A stretch of 64,000 nt of DNA from Fragilaria crotonensis (taxonomy: Eukaryota; Bacillariophyta; Fragilariophyceae; Fragilariales; Fragilariaceae): NCBI GenBank assembly GCA_022925895.1, contig JAKSYS010000122.1:1-64000 (forward strand), given 5' to 3'. This document shows positions 40,508 to 51,247 of the stretch, piece by piece. The notes below the pieces were generated by a model. It had not been told where the DNA came from, made no database searches, and saw only the letters and a program-made list of their open reading frames with translations. Each line of letters begins with the position of its first letter. Within the stretch, counting starts at the first letter, position 1. Position numbers and translations under genes: made by a program.

Positions 40508-41071
40508 TATCGTTGTGTTTTAAACAAATTCAGATTTTGAATTTGTTTTAAACAGTTTAAAACTGTTTAAAACAACTTTGTTTAAAACAGCAACAGTTCA
40601 CAGTAGTAAGTACTACAGTACTCCAAGTAGTCCAGTACTCGGAGTAGACCACCAATCAATACGGTTCATAGCCTTGAGAACAAGACAACAAGGATAACCA
40701 AGATAGAAAGGAGCCCTAAGGACTAATCAGCATGAACTTATAATTGCACTTATGCCTGACAATACTCTGCCTTGTTGCATGCAGGTATCCCACCAACTGA
40801 ATGGTATGGATCCCCTAAGTGTCCACTGATAACATCCTTTCGTCTCACCATTCTTGAATCAAAATGTATTGAATTGTCTCACAGGTTGAAACAGCATAGT
40901 TATGTGATGAGCAATGAGACTTGTCGATGAAAAAACCGTATCATAACCGTAAAACCTTAACTCTAACCTAGATTTCAATTAAACAAATTGTTTTTTTGAA
41001 GAAAAAAAGTTGTTTTAAACAGCTGTTTAAAACAGGGTGTTTTAAACAGCAATTAAACAAACACAACGATA
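40508..41071. mobile_element. MITE-like element with 13-bp inverted ends and perfect 8-bp target duplication
   Basis: Starts TATCGTTGTGTTT and ends with its reverse complement; both sides are flanked by AACGTGAC (40500-40507 and 41072-41079). The two subterminal zones are dense in GTTTTAAAC/TGTTTAAAACA palindromes (40518-40585 and 41008-41055). 564 bp, no coding capacity. Eight-base duplications fit hAT or P-type elements; the TATCG terminus is not the usual hAT one, so the superfamily is open. It lies in the upstream region of the oxidoreductase gene. Confidence 0.85.
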
Positions 41072-41079
41072 AACGTGAC

Positions 41080-42036
41080 CCCTCATTTTCCGCGGTGGGT
41101 GCTTGGTGCTTGTGCCCTTGAATATTAAGTCTTGGCGAATATTTCAGTATACACACAGGGTATAAAACCTTATTGAAGTCCGACTGAAGAGTCCTTGATG
41201 TCAATAGGTGTGTCATACTGAGAATGACTGGAGCATTCGTGTCAAGTGGTGGTTGGTGGTGCATCATTCTCCGCTCTCCGGTGACCTTGACACGTAACCC
41301 ATCAACATGTGATGTTTTTTCCCGGAACCTCAACGGACCGGAACACATAAAAAGGTTGTTCCGGTACGGTAGTACTATTCTATACTTCTACTGCTACAGC
41401 TGGCATACTGTGACTAGTGAAATCGTCAGACGTGAGGCTTGTGGCTTGTCAGAAAATCGGGTGCACGTCTGCAAACCTGTTCCTAAGTACAAGTATGTAC
41501 CGAAGAGAGAAGTCAATCACAGATGACACCTACAGTACTGTTGCGTAATTTCTGCTACACGTACCGTACTCGGTCGTGCAACCGGAGTGCTACCGGTAGT
41601 CAAGCATTACGATATATGAATATCGTACAATTACATTGCACGACAAAATATAACGTTCAAGATTTAATTTCTCTTCGATACACATGGTTTATGTGTATTA
41701 TATACTGTAGCGAGTGGCGACTACATACCTGTACCAGTATCTAGAGTATGTGTAAACATAGACGGGTGGTACCGGTACTTGTATGGACATAGCAACGCGA
41801 AGGCAGAGTTGGGAGTTCGACAATCGAAGTCGAGATTCGAGACGGCATCCCACTTCCACCATCACACAATACTACTGGTGACACAACTCAGACCCGAACA
41901 GTGCCATACTTCGTTCTATATTGCACTAAAACACCGATATCGTAGCAGTAAGAGGTGCACTTCCATCACAGTTCCATCTTTCATCTCTCTTGTCTGCAAC
42001 ACCACGCTCAGTGCTACTCCGTAACACCGATAAACT
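41080..42036. other. spacer upstream of the TauD-AKR gene
   Basis: No gene supported. GTAC-rich words throughout 41340-41800. Confidence 0.4.
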
Positions 42037-44205
42037 ATGTTAGTGATCAGCATGAAGTACAAATTGAAGGCCCTTCCCATTCTTGAAGAACGAAATGGTG
42101 AATGCGAACCGTTCGATCTTGATGTTGATTTGCTCGCAACTGGGTCTACATCACAGTCGCCTTCCTTTACTCGCAAGTTTTGCGACTTGCTGGATGCTCA
42201 CAAGGCATTGGTTCTGTCGCGATCACCATCCACATCGCTAGAGGAAGAACAAGATGAGAATTCCACCAACAATGACGAGCCCTTGTCCGTCCAAGACTTT
42301 GGCAACTTGGTCGTGGGCCTCAATCTCACCTACTATCCCTACATTGGTGGAGCTGCGCCTCGTACTGTGATTCCCGTGAGTGCGTCGACCCTTCCCGTTG
42401 TCTTTACCGCCAACGAATCGCCACCCGATCAACCTATTCGTAAGTGCAATCGTGTATGCAGATCCTGTAGTCCCATCTGAAGTACTCGTACCAATCATCA
42501 CACTCAATCCTCCTCATCCTTCTTGACAGCCTTTCATCATGAACTCGCTCAGACTCCCAATCCTCCGGAATACATATTTTTTTACTGCGAACGACCTTCA
42601 GAGACAGGTGGCCAGACACCATTGATTGACTCCACCAAGGTTTATCGATTCGTTCAGGATAACCATCCACACTTTTTGGAGAAACTCAAGGAACACGGAG
42701 TTCGCTACATTCGCACCTTGCCACCACAAGATGATCCCACGTCACCACTCGGACGATCTTACCAAAATTCATGGGATGTCACGACGCCTCAACAATTGGA
42801 TGAGAAGCTCGCAACCATTCCAGGATGCGAATGGAGTTGGCATGACAATGGCGATGTTACCATTATCAGTGAACCTGTCAAGGCGATTCGTCTCGTCTCC
42901 GATCATTTGCAGAACCCAGTGCATCAATGGACCTTTTGCAACTCCCTCGTGGCTGCCTTTATCGGATGGCAAGACTCCCGCAACGACCGAACCAAAGCAC
43001 TCCGATTCGGAAACAACGATCCCATGGATTTGGACGTTCTACAAAGTGTGGCAGACTTTATGAAAGAGAATCGTGTACTCTATACCTGGAAGGCAGGTGA
43101 TATCCTCGCCGTTCAAAACAGACTTGTCATGCATTCCCGAGAGCCCTTCACTGGTCCCCGCAGAGTCTTGGCCAGTATTTGGGGGCCTCCGCACCAAGAC
43201 TCGGTCGTGCGAGAGCAGCCCGCAACGGCATTGGGACTGAGACCAGACTCATTCTTTGAACCACTCAATCCGAGTGATCCCCTCGTCTTTGGCTTTTGGA
43301 AGGTCGGCAAAGATGTTTGCGAGGAAGTTGCGTACCAAGCCATTGCCAATGGGTATCGTCGTCTAGATTGCGCCTGTGATTATGGCAACGAGGAACAGGT
43401 TGGGCGTGGTATCAAACGCGCCATTAGCGAGGGTTTGGTGGAGCGCAAGGACTTATTCATCACCTCAAAATTGTGGAACACATATCACAAACCCGAACAC
43501 GTCCTTCTCGCATGCCAAAAGTCGTTGGAAGACCTTGGACTCGAGTATTTGGATGAGTATCTCATTCACTTCCCGATTAGCATGGAGTTCGTCCCAATCG
43601 AGAAGAAGTATCCGCCTGAATGGACTAACCTGCATGGAAAAATGGTTCTCGTTCCCAACGATATGTGTGCCACTTGGAAAGCAATGGAAGACTTAGTGGA
43701 TCGTTCCTTGGTTCGTCGTATCGGTGTCTGCAACTTTACGACACAGCTCTTGCGCCAAATCTTATCCACCTGCCGGATCCGCCCCACAACCTTGCAAGTC
43801 GAGCTTCACCCTCACAACTCTCAGAATCACTTGATTCGCTTCGCTCGAGAAGCTGGCCTGCACGTCACTGCCTTTTCCGTTTTGGGTGCTTCGTCGTACC
43901 TCGAACTCAATATGGCCAACGAAGATGACGTGCTCTTGACCAACTCAGTTGTTACTCGGATTGCCGACTATCATCGCAAGACGCCAGCGCAAATTCTTCT
44001 TCGTTGGGCTCTCCAGAGAAATACATTCCCTCTCTCCAAAACAACACATCCCGTCCGCATGCAGGAGAATCGCAATGTCTTTGATTTCTATTTGACCCGT
44101 CAAGACATGGACGCACTTCACGCTCTCAATAAGAATCGTCGCTACAACGACCCTGGTGCATTTTGTGAACCTGGTATGGGCACATTCTGTCCGATTTATG
44201 AGTAG
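42037..44205 (+). CDS. TauD/TfdA-type dioxygenase fused to an aldo-keto reductase
   Basis: Bifunctional enzyme. Exon 1 is 42037-42439 (GTAAGT donor) and exon 2 is 42530-44205 (CAG acceptor), in phase (DQPI-PFHHELAQTPNPP). About 692 aa. The N-terminal half is a Fe(II)/2-oxoglutarate-type dioxygenase: metal ligands H137-x-E139 (FHHE) and distal His336 (RLVMHSREPF), with GPRRVLASIW carrying the Arg expected for the co-substrate. The second half is an aldo-keto reductase with the full tetrad: Asp in YRRLDCACDY, Tyr in DYGNEEQVG, Lys in FITSKLWN, His in YLIHFP. IGVCNFTTQ and LSKTTHPVRMQENR match NADP-site blocks. Hydroxylation followed by carbonyl reduction, or the reverse, in one chain is inference; substrate unknown. 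Convergent with the DUF1330 gene. Confidence 0.9.
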
Positions 44206-44866
44206 ATGCATCAGCCTATCAGAGGACTATAGAAGCAATCATACCAAACGATGCCAAGTGATCTATTCAGTTGTGCTTTCTTTCTCGTTTCGTGGTGTGT
44301 GGTCTTTCTTATCGCAATGCGACGGCTAAGTCTCGCAGCATAACTAAATTTAGGTGAACAGGAAAAGAATGATAACCGTCGACGAGACTTTTGTGTTATG
44401 AATGATATTTTCTTTCACGAGACGACTGCAACCCACCTTGCAACTGGATCCACCCTCCACTTCCGGGCCAACAAAGAGAACACACGATTGCAAGCTACCT
44501 TCATGTCATATTGCTACACTCCTGGGCCCAATCGATCCGCGTTTTTGTCTCAACAGCCGACTACATCATTTCGCCCGTTGGATGATGGTACAAGTAATTG
44601 ACGAGCAGAGGCGGCGATGGGAATGCATCCTGATCAAACGAGAACCCCCATTACGGTCGAACTCCATCAAGCTTTCGCAAATCAACCCCAAGACCTCAAC
44701 GATAATTGTTGTCTAACCACGGGCCCTTGTGCAATCTTGATGCTGGTGGCAGGGGCATCGAATGGGCGCATGAAAAGTCTTGATAAATCGTCTACCAGAG
44801 TTTATATGAATTAATTAACTGCGTTTACTGCTGGAGTAGCTGAGATCATACTTTCTAAAGTCTCTA
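44206..44866. other. intergenic 3' region
   Basis: No gene supported between the convergent TauD-AKR and DUF1330 genes. Overlapping frames at 44398-44716 look like chance. Confidence 0.4.
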
Positions 44867-45553
44867 CTAGATTGACACTGCCACAAGTGGTCCGTCCAAA
44901 TGAATGTACGCATCCGATGCTCTCCATGCCTTGGCTTGGTCCATTGTGGGAAAGGATAGTAGGTAACAAATATCATAATCTTGATCCTTCTCCTTTTCTT
45001 CAAATTCAATTGCCTTATTCGGTAATGCAAAGTGTTGTGGAGTGAGAGCACAATTGAGCCACAATTTCCCCTCGTAATGCTTCAGGGACGGTCCCAACAT
45101 GGGACCATCTTCCTCATGAGGGACAGGCGGGGCCTTGGCAAAGGCAACGACAAGTGCCTTGTGCTTTGCATCTCGAGCGCTGTCCACAATAACGTCATCA
45201 TTCGCCGCGGCAATCGTGACTGGACCCGACGATGCTTTGGTCCGTAGTGCCTTGAGTCGTTGATACGCCTCGGATCGGTACCACTGTTCCGCATCGTGTG
45301 CAGTAGGGAATTCCATGACGAAACATCGATGAAATCCTTCCGCATGATCCGCAAAGGCATCTGGTGATGACAGGTCGGTAGTTTCGGCCAGGGCCTTGCC
45401 ATTGAATTTGTCTGCCACACTAGTAAACTCCGCTAAATACTGGTTGAATTCGTCGGCATTGTGAACCGCAAGGATCGCAACGTAGTATGCCCTTTTACCA
45501 CCACGGTTCGGACGAAGGGATGATGGAAGAAGATTGGTCAAGTTGTTGCCCAT
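44867..45553 (-). CDS. double DUF1330-like (dimeric alpha/beta barrel) protein
   Basis: ATG 45553 (MGNNLTNLLPS); the frame upstream opens only from TTG. 228 aa with two copies of a ferredoxin-like fold: first YYVAILAVHNADEFNQYLAE through FPTAHDAEQWYRSEAYQRLK, second KLWLNCALTPQHFALPNKAI through FPTMDQAKAWRASDAYIHL. The blocks FPT-x2-A-x-WR/Y-S/A-x-AY recall DUF1330, whose members are small homodimers; here two copies in one chain could form the dimer internally. Function unknown; often near redox enzymes in bacteria. No targeting peptide seen. Confidence 0.7.
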   Translation of the reverse strand: MGNNLTNLLPSSLRPNRGGKRAYYVAILAVHNADEFNQYLAEFTSVADKFNGKALAETTDLSSPDAFADHAEGFHRCFVMEFPTAHDAEQWYRSEAYQRLKALRTKASSGPVTIAAANDDVIVDSARDAKHKALVVAFAKAPPVPHEEDGPMLGPSLKHYEGKLWLNCALTPQHFALPNKAIEFEEKEKDQDYDICYLLSFPTMDQAKAWRASDAYIHLDGPLVAVSI

Positions 45554-46024
45554 GACGATGGTGGATCGTTTGCTGTAGCGTATAGGTTCGATATTGAGTT
45601 TTCTTTTGGGTGTTGTTCGAGACTGATTATCGTTTCGTGTTCGCAAGTTGTGAGAAGAGTTGTGTCAGGTTGGTCTTTGTCGGGTTCGGTTTCTCGTTGT
45701 TTGGGAAGCGAAGTGATGTTTCGCAGAAATGCGAACCCAAATCTCATTTACTAGGTCGTATTCGGAGTATTAACCTGTATACCAGAATACTCTACTGACG
45801 TACGATACCTTTGGCGTAGTACCAGCATTATTGAACGACCACTATCAAAACACTGGCAAATGACACCATGGTGTTGTTCTTGCCTCTGTCGAGACGAATG
45901 ACAATAGGTTGAAAGGAATGGGCCGTGCTAGAAACCCATAGAGTCTACACAGCCGCATGTGAACCCACAGCTCAGTGGCAAACAAGATAGAGCGCACTAT
46001 AAGGATTAGTTTTCAGGCTGTTCA
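45554..46024. other. spacer, no gene seen
   Basis: Lies between the start of the DUF1330 gene and the stop of the ArfGAP gene. Nothing recognisable. Confidence 0.4.
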
Positions 46025-48858
46025 CTACACTTTTGAGGATAGAAACTCAATCATTTCTCGTTCTCCGTTTCCAATTACTGCGTAGTCCAGTACACCCTGC
46101 GTATTATCGTCCATGATATCCAATTTCGCTCCATTCTGAAGCAAGAGCTCAGCACATTCAATGCCTGTCCAAGGGTTTTCATCTAACGGAGGTCGACTAA
46201 GAGCGCAAACATGTAATGCGGTCTTGCCTTCTTCGTCGGGGTTCTTCCAATGAACATCACCTCCATGTGCAAGGGCTTCTGCGGCACCCAACACATTGGC
46301 AACTTTGGCCGCCTTGAAAAGTGCTTTGTTGTAGTACAAGGACCTGTCTTCCGAACTATAATTTTTGGTCTTGTCGTCCAGGAATCCTTTCCACATGTAT
46401 TTTGACTTGATCCAATTCTCCTTCACTTGACGACCTCCATTGCTTGCAGGCTTGGTCCACCCTTGTTGCGCTCCAATACCAGCCTCCCAAATTGAATTCG
46501 CCTTCTCATTACCCATCACCAGTAAAAGTCGACATTCCGAATCGCTTAACGAATCCAATTTAAGGGAACGCACTTTACTCAAATGGACTCCAAGTGATCG
46601 ATGGACACCGGAGCACTCGATACAAAGCAGCACTCCCAAATTCAGACTCACCCAATCTGGGTTGGCCATGCCGCAATCGGCGCATACAGGATTCTCCGCC
46701 ATGATCTTATTTGCCAGAGGATTGCGCGGCTCCCCGGTTAGTCCACCGCGTGCCATCTGAGTATTTCGAAAGTCACCTTCCGCAGTCACGTCACGCCAAT
46801 CATCATCGTCATCGACTTCATCGTCGGATCTGTTGTCCGCATATCTGTTTGCCACAGTCTCAGATTCCAACATGCTTGCCATTGTTGTCACAGTCTCTGA
46901 GAAACCAGACGCGCCATCGCGCTTCTTCTTCTTGGACTGCTTGCCAATGCCCTTCATCAATTGTCCAGCATCGACCGTTCCAGATACGAGTTGCGTTTCG
47001 ATAGATAATCGAATACCTTCCACCCACATTTTGAATTCCTGCGGCCCTCGCGCCTGCAGCAAGATGGGCTTTTGATTGGGAGTAAGGATTTCGAAAGTAA
47101 AGCGCAGCCAATCTGTGGAGCATTCGCGGACGGTACAAAGCACCATGTCACAAATCTTGACTCGTTCCAACGTGTGCAAATAACCGCCGGGCATTTTTTT
47201 CGTTTCCACCGACGATCGAAAGTAGTATATACCATCCTTGTCCATCATGAACCATCGCTTATTCCACTGCTGCAACGCCATGCGACTCGATGATTTCTTG
47301 TAGAGCCACCCTTCGACCAGGACACCAGGTGCGGGTTCGCGTTGGTACCGACTCGATTCAGCAAGGAGACTGGGAAGATCCCAAATTTGAGTCTCTTCCT
47401 CAATCTTGGATAAAGAAACGGGTTCTGCCGTAACGACCAGATCTCCGCTCGCCATCATTTCCGCCAAGGAAGATGCATGTGCGACGGATTGTCCGACATG
47501 ATCCAATGCTTTCATCAATCCCATCTCACGAGCCTTCCAGGGACCAATCGAAGCCATATGCTTGGCACGGCTTTCGGTTTGCATTTCTTGAATTCTAGTC
47601 ATGCGGGGTGTCAAGCCACCGACTAGGTCAGAGCAGTGGAGAAAGTAGGCACGAATTCCGTGAAGAGAGGCGAGCGCCGATTCGCCCAAATCAAAGTTGC
47701 GGCGTTTCTGCGTGTGTGTGTGCGTTCAAAATCATAACACAGGAAAAATCAAAACGTAAGTGAGCAAAGTCCAAGAATGAAGACACATTCCTAACAACTC
47801 GAAACCTGGAACATACCTTGATGGAAACCAACTTTTGCAAAAGTTGAAATCTCTTGAGTTCTGCTGATGTTTGGGCCAATCGAATTTGTTCCAATGTGAG
47901 TCTCAAATTCGCGGCCGTCGATGCCATGACGAGAGATGGAACGCGCTTGTCCTTTCCAGCATTGCTGCCCGCCCGGCGGAATCGTGACAAATCTGCCGAT
48001 TCGCGCCACGTTTTCGTGAATCCATTGGATACATGTTCACCCAATTTGTTCCAGGCACCGACACTGTCTTCGGAAGTGTATTGACGTCCATTCAAGTATT
48101 TGGCAAAGGATTGTTCGGCAACGTCCGTCATTTGGTCGGCTTCCGTTTGAAGAGAAGTAACTTCTTGGACTTGAGTATCACGAAAGGCTTCGAGGGAGTG
48201 GCTGAGGGAGGATTCTAAATTTTCGCACATTTGGACTTGGGCATTGGCAATCTCATCAAGACCTAAAATGTGTGTGAGTGAAAAGTGAGAATTGAATGGT
48301 TTGACGGGCGTACTTGGAATTAGAAAAGAAAGTACTAATGGAGCAAGGAACACGCAAAACACAATAACATGCACACACAAATACAATACATACCTCACCC
48401 AGAGTCGAAAGTACGACCATCATTTCTTCTCCAACAGCTTCTTGGCGTTCCTTGACAACCTTATCTTCATCACCACCATTTTTCCCGTCTTCATCGTCGT
48501 AAGCATTATTGTTGGAATTATGATTTGAATTGTTGTTGTTGATATTGTTTGGATTCGATGGTTTCAAGCGACACGCCAATGCCAACCGACGTGTCGCTTC
48601 GGCCATGAGAGCACCACATTTGCCAAAGGTTTTGGCACGTGCCGAGATTTCTTGCAATGTTTGTGATAGGACTTGAACTTGACGCATTTCTGTTTCCACA
48701 TAGGATGTATAATACGGAGAATCTGCCGTAAAGCTAGTGCGAGCCGAAAATGTTTCATCCATGTTGATCTGTGGCTGATTGTGTTGCAGATCGCCTTGCG
48801 AATCTCGTTCATTTTGTGGTTGCTGTTTTTGCTGCTGTTGGTATTCTGGACTTGCCAT
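46025..48858 (-). CDS. BAR-PH-ArfGAP-ankyrin protein (ACAP type)
   Basis: GTPase-activating protein for Arf GTPases at curved membranes (endosome or Golgi). Exons: 48858-48399, 48262-47817, 47707-46025. Preferred junctions are CTGG|GTGAGG to TTTTAG and AAG|GTATGT to GCAG; both keep the frame, giving 862 aa. The BAR domain spans exons 1-2 and early exon 3 ([57 protein letters not shown]). PH at about 431-540 ([22 protein letters not shown]). ArfGAP zinc finger at about 632-755: CADC, CIEC and the arginine finger in [14 protein letters not shown]-terminal ankyrin repeats at about 768-862 ([28 protein letters not shown]). Same order as animal ACAPs. Asn- and Lys-rich linkers separate domains. 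Confidence 0.93.
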
Positions 48859-49456
48859 TGTTACTGTTTCAACCTTTTAATCTTTCAACAATCGTAATCA
48901 AGTGGCAAGTGGAAAGCGGCACACACCACTACAAACTCCGAGAGACGAACGTTTGGAAACGAACGAGACACAGCAATGCAATCGCAAGGATTGCGCGTGT
49001 GCTTCTGTGTGTGTACACCAACGACTACAAGTATCTACTCCAGACTCGTGCGTACCACAAGATTCAGTACTGCTTGATATCGATGGCTTGTTGTGTTTGT
49101 TATCAACAAAGACTGGTCTGATGATGATTTGGTCAGGTGTCAGACTGAGACAGGACCGGCAAGATGAGACATTGTGGTGTTGGCGAGTGCGGGGTGCAGG
49201 GTGCAGGGTGCACACAGGCGCATCCACTCCAAGGATGCAGCATCGAGAAACCGTCGGTGGTCACCGGTCATTTACAGTGCAGATACCAAAATTAACGGTA
49301 GAATAGCGGTTTTATTTCATTCGTCGTACTGCAATTCATGTGGGAGACGTTCAGAATTTATGCATAGAGGTGTACTGGAGTACAATTCTTTAGTAAAGAT
49401 TCGTTAATAATGCGCGGCCTGATATGCATATGATACTACTACTACTACTAGTAGCA
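48859..49456. other. spacer upstream of the ArfGAP gene
   Basis: No gene supported. A 134-codon frame at 48902-49306 has no domain and unusual Cys/Thr composition; treated as chance. Confidence 0.4.
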
Positions 49457-49553
49457 CAGGCTTTGGAAAAATAATACTGCATACCAGTATTTAAATTTTA
49501 CGGAGCTGCAGTACAGTACTGCAGTGTGTCCCAGAGCAGCAGTATGTACTGCA
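49457..49553 (+). repeat. truncated copy of the CAGGCTTTGG MITE family
   Basis: Ninety-seven bases nearly identical to the left end of the 25343-25901 element, from CAGGCTTTGGAAAAATAATA to the first CTGCAGTAC palindromes. The right end is missing and no target duplication is seen. Confidence 0.9.
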
Positions 49554-50577
49554 CTAGCATACTTGGAGCACAGCACTAACTACTAACTACTATTAGCTAG
49601 TTACTAGTACCTGCCCGGTACACAGTAGCTCATAGTACGAGTGCAAGTAATTGTGCCAGGTCTATGCATATGCGACCTACTACATCTATGTATGTGTACT
49701 GTACTGATTAGGAGGTCCGTCCATGGTACTAATCCGCCACCGCCAGTAGGAGTCCAAACACCAAGGGGAAGAGATAGTCGGACGTCGGACCACCGGTAGC
49801 ACATGAGTACATATCGTACGTGTATACATGCGTATCGATGCATAGCAGACGAATCCTTCAAAAAATTACAAACCGTGCATATCATTTTTCGAGTTTTGCC
49901 TGCCACTGTTGAGTGGTTCAGTGACGTTTCGATTTTCAGGAGTGAGTCGCACGTCCTCGTCGACCGTTTGCCATTTGGCTGGTTGGTTAAGGTGTTGTCC
50001 TCTCTATCAGCCATATCTCTGTCGCTGCTGCTTGCATGCGAGTACATGCTATTCTATGCATACCAGTACAGTAAGCTGAGGATCGTAGCTCGTACCTCTC
50101 GAATGAATGCCATTTGTGAGATTTGCATGCACTTGGAGCATGTATAATAGAGAAAGGACAGTGCTATAGTCCAGAACTAGATTACCTTGCAGTCGGTTGC
50201 TGGGACCTGGTACTACTCGAGTTAAGTACAGTCCGTCAGTTATTTCCGCAATCCGAAGTACACTCCTCGATTTTTAGCTAGAAGTAGCAACAGGTAGTAG
50301 TACAATACTAGGTGAAGCAATAGTCATTCTTATATCATAGTCAATCGTACATCACATAAGAATGAAGTCGAGTAGATATGAACCAACCTACTTTTATTAA
50401 AATCAAGAATCCTAGCTGTAGTTATATTTCTTAGGCAATTATAGTAGTGCTCTACTGTAAACAGGTTTGGAAGCTTTTTCCCGACAGCAAACCGAGAAGG
50501 AACTAGCGAGAGAGGGTTTGTCTTTCAACGTACTCATCAACACACACACCCCACGCCCACACTCACATACTTAATAC
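49554..50577. other. spacer, no gene seen
   Basis: GTAC-rich short repeats; no supportable frame. Would include the 3' UTR of the glycine-zipper gene at its right edge. Confidence 0.4.
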
Positions 50578-50581
50578 TTAG

Positions 50582-51247
50582 CTACTCTTGGCAGCCTTGG
50601 CCTTGGCGACTGCACTGCTGAGCCTCCTTGGCCTTGTCCGAAAGCTTGTATTCCTCGTTGAGTTCACCAGCCTTCTTGACCGCCTTCTCGACCAAATCGC
50701 CAATGACACCAAGGGCGGTGGTACCAGCACCGACAAGGTCGTATTCGTCGTTAATCTCGGCAATCTTGCTCGTGGTGGTGGCCAAGGCCGATTCCACCTT
50801 CTCAATGGTTGCCGGATCAACCGAACCCTGAGCTTTCAACTTGGTCAAGGAATCTTCCAAAGAAGCTTTGGCCTTGGTAAGAATCTCGTACTTGGAATCC
50901 AACTGGGTCAAGTAGTTGTAAACTTGGATGGATGTCTTGGAGATTCCAGAGATGACTTCGGCGACGTCATTGTCCAACTTGGAGGCGTAGTTGGCAGCGG
51001 CAGCTCCGACAGCTCCCAGGACAGGTCCACCAATCAGGAATCCAGCAGCGCCACCGAGGATGCCAGCCGTGAATTCCACAGTCTCCTCCTTGATTGGCAC
51101 CAGCTTTCCTCCAGAAGAAGAAGAAGAAGCAGGTGCGTCCTCGTCACTCATTCGAACGACAAAGGCCTTTCTTTGCACTGACGCAGCTGGTGCGAATGCA
51201 GACGCAGAACTGATGAGAAGGAGGGGAACGATGGGAGAGAGCTTCAT
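50582..51247 (-). CDS. small plastid-targeted glycine-zipper protein, function unknown
   Basis: Starts with a textbook diatom plastid presequence: MKLSPIVPLLLISSASAFAP, cleaved at ASA-FAP. After a Ser-rich acidic linker comes a Gly/Ala-rich hydrophobic stretch (AGILGGAAGFLIGGPVLGAV) that could insert in or associate with a thylakoid or envelope membrane, then helical coiled-coil sequence (YEILTKAKASLEDSLTKLKA; IEKVESALATTTSKIAEIND). Function unknown. The annotated end (QQCSRQGQGCQE) is unlike the rest. A neighbouring frame gives AVAKAKAAKSS with a stop at 50578, which looks more natural, so there may be a one-base change near 50615. Confidence 0.75.
   Translation of the reverse strand: MKLSPIVPLLLISSASAFAPAASVQRKAFVVRMSDEDAPASSSSSGGKLVPIKEETVEFTAGILGGAAGFLIGGPVLGAVGAAAANYASKLDNDVAEVISGISKTSIQVYNYLTQLDSKYEILTKAKASLEDSLTKLKAQGSVDPATIEKVESALATTTSKIAEINDEYDLVGAGTTALGVIGDLVEKAVKKAGELNEEYKLSDKAKEAQQCSRQGQGCQE

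Noticed and set aside
48902-49306. 134-codon plus-strand frame upstream of the ArfGAP gene
   Set aside because: No domain, overlaps an equally open minus frame, and lies in the likely promoter.
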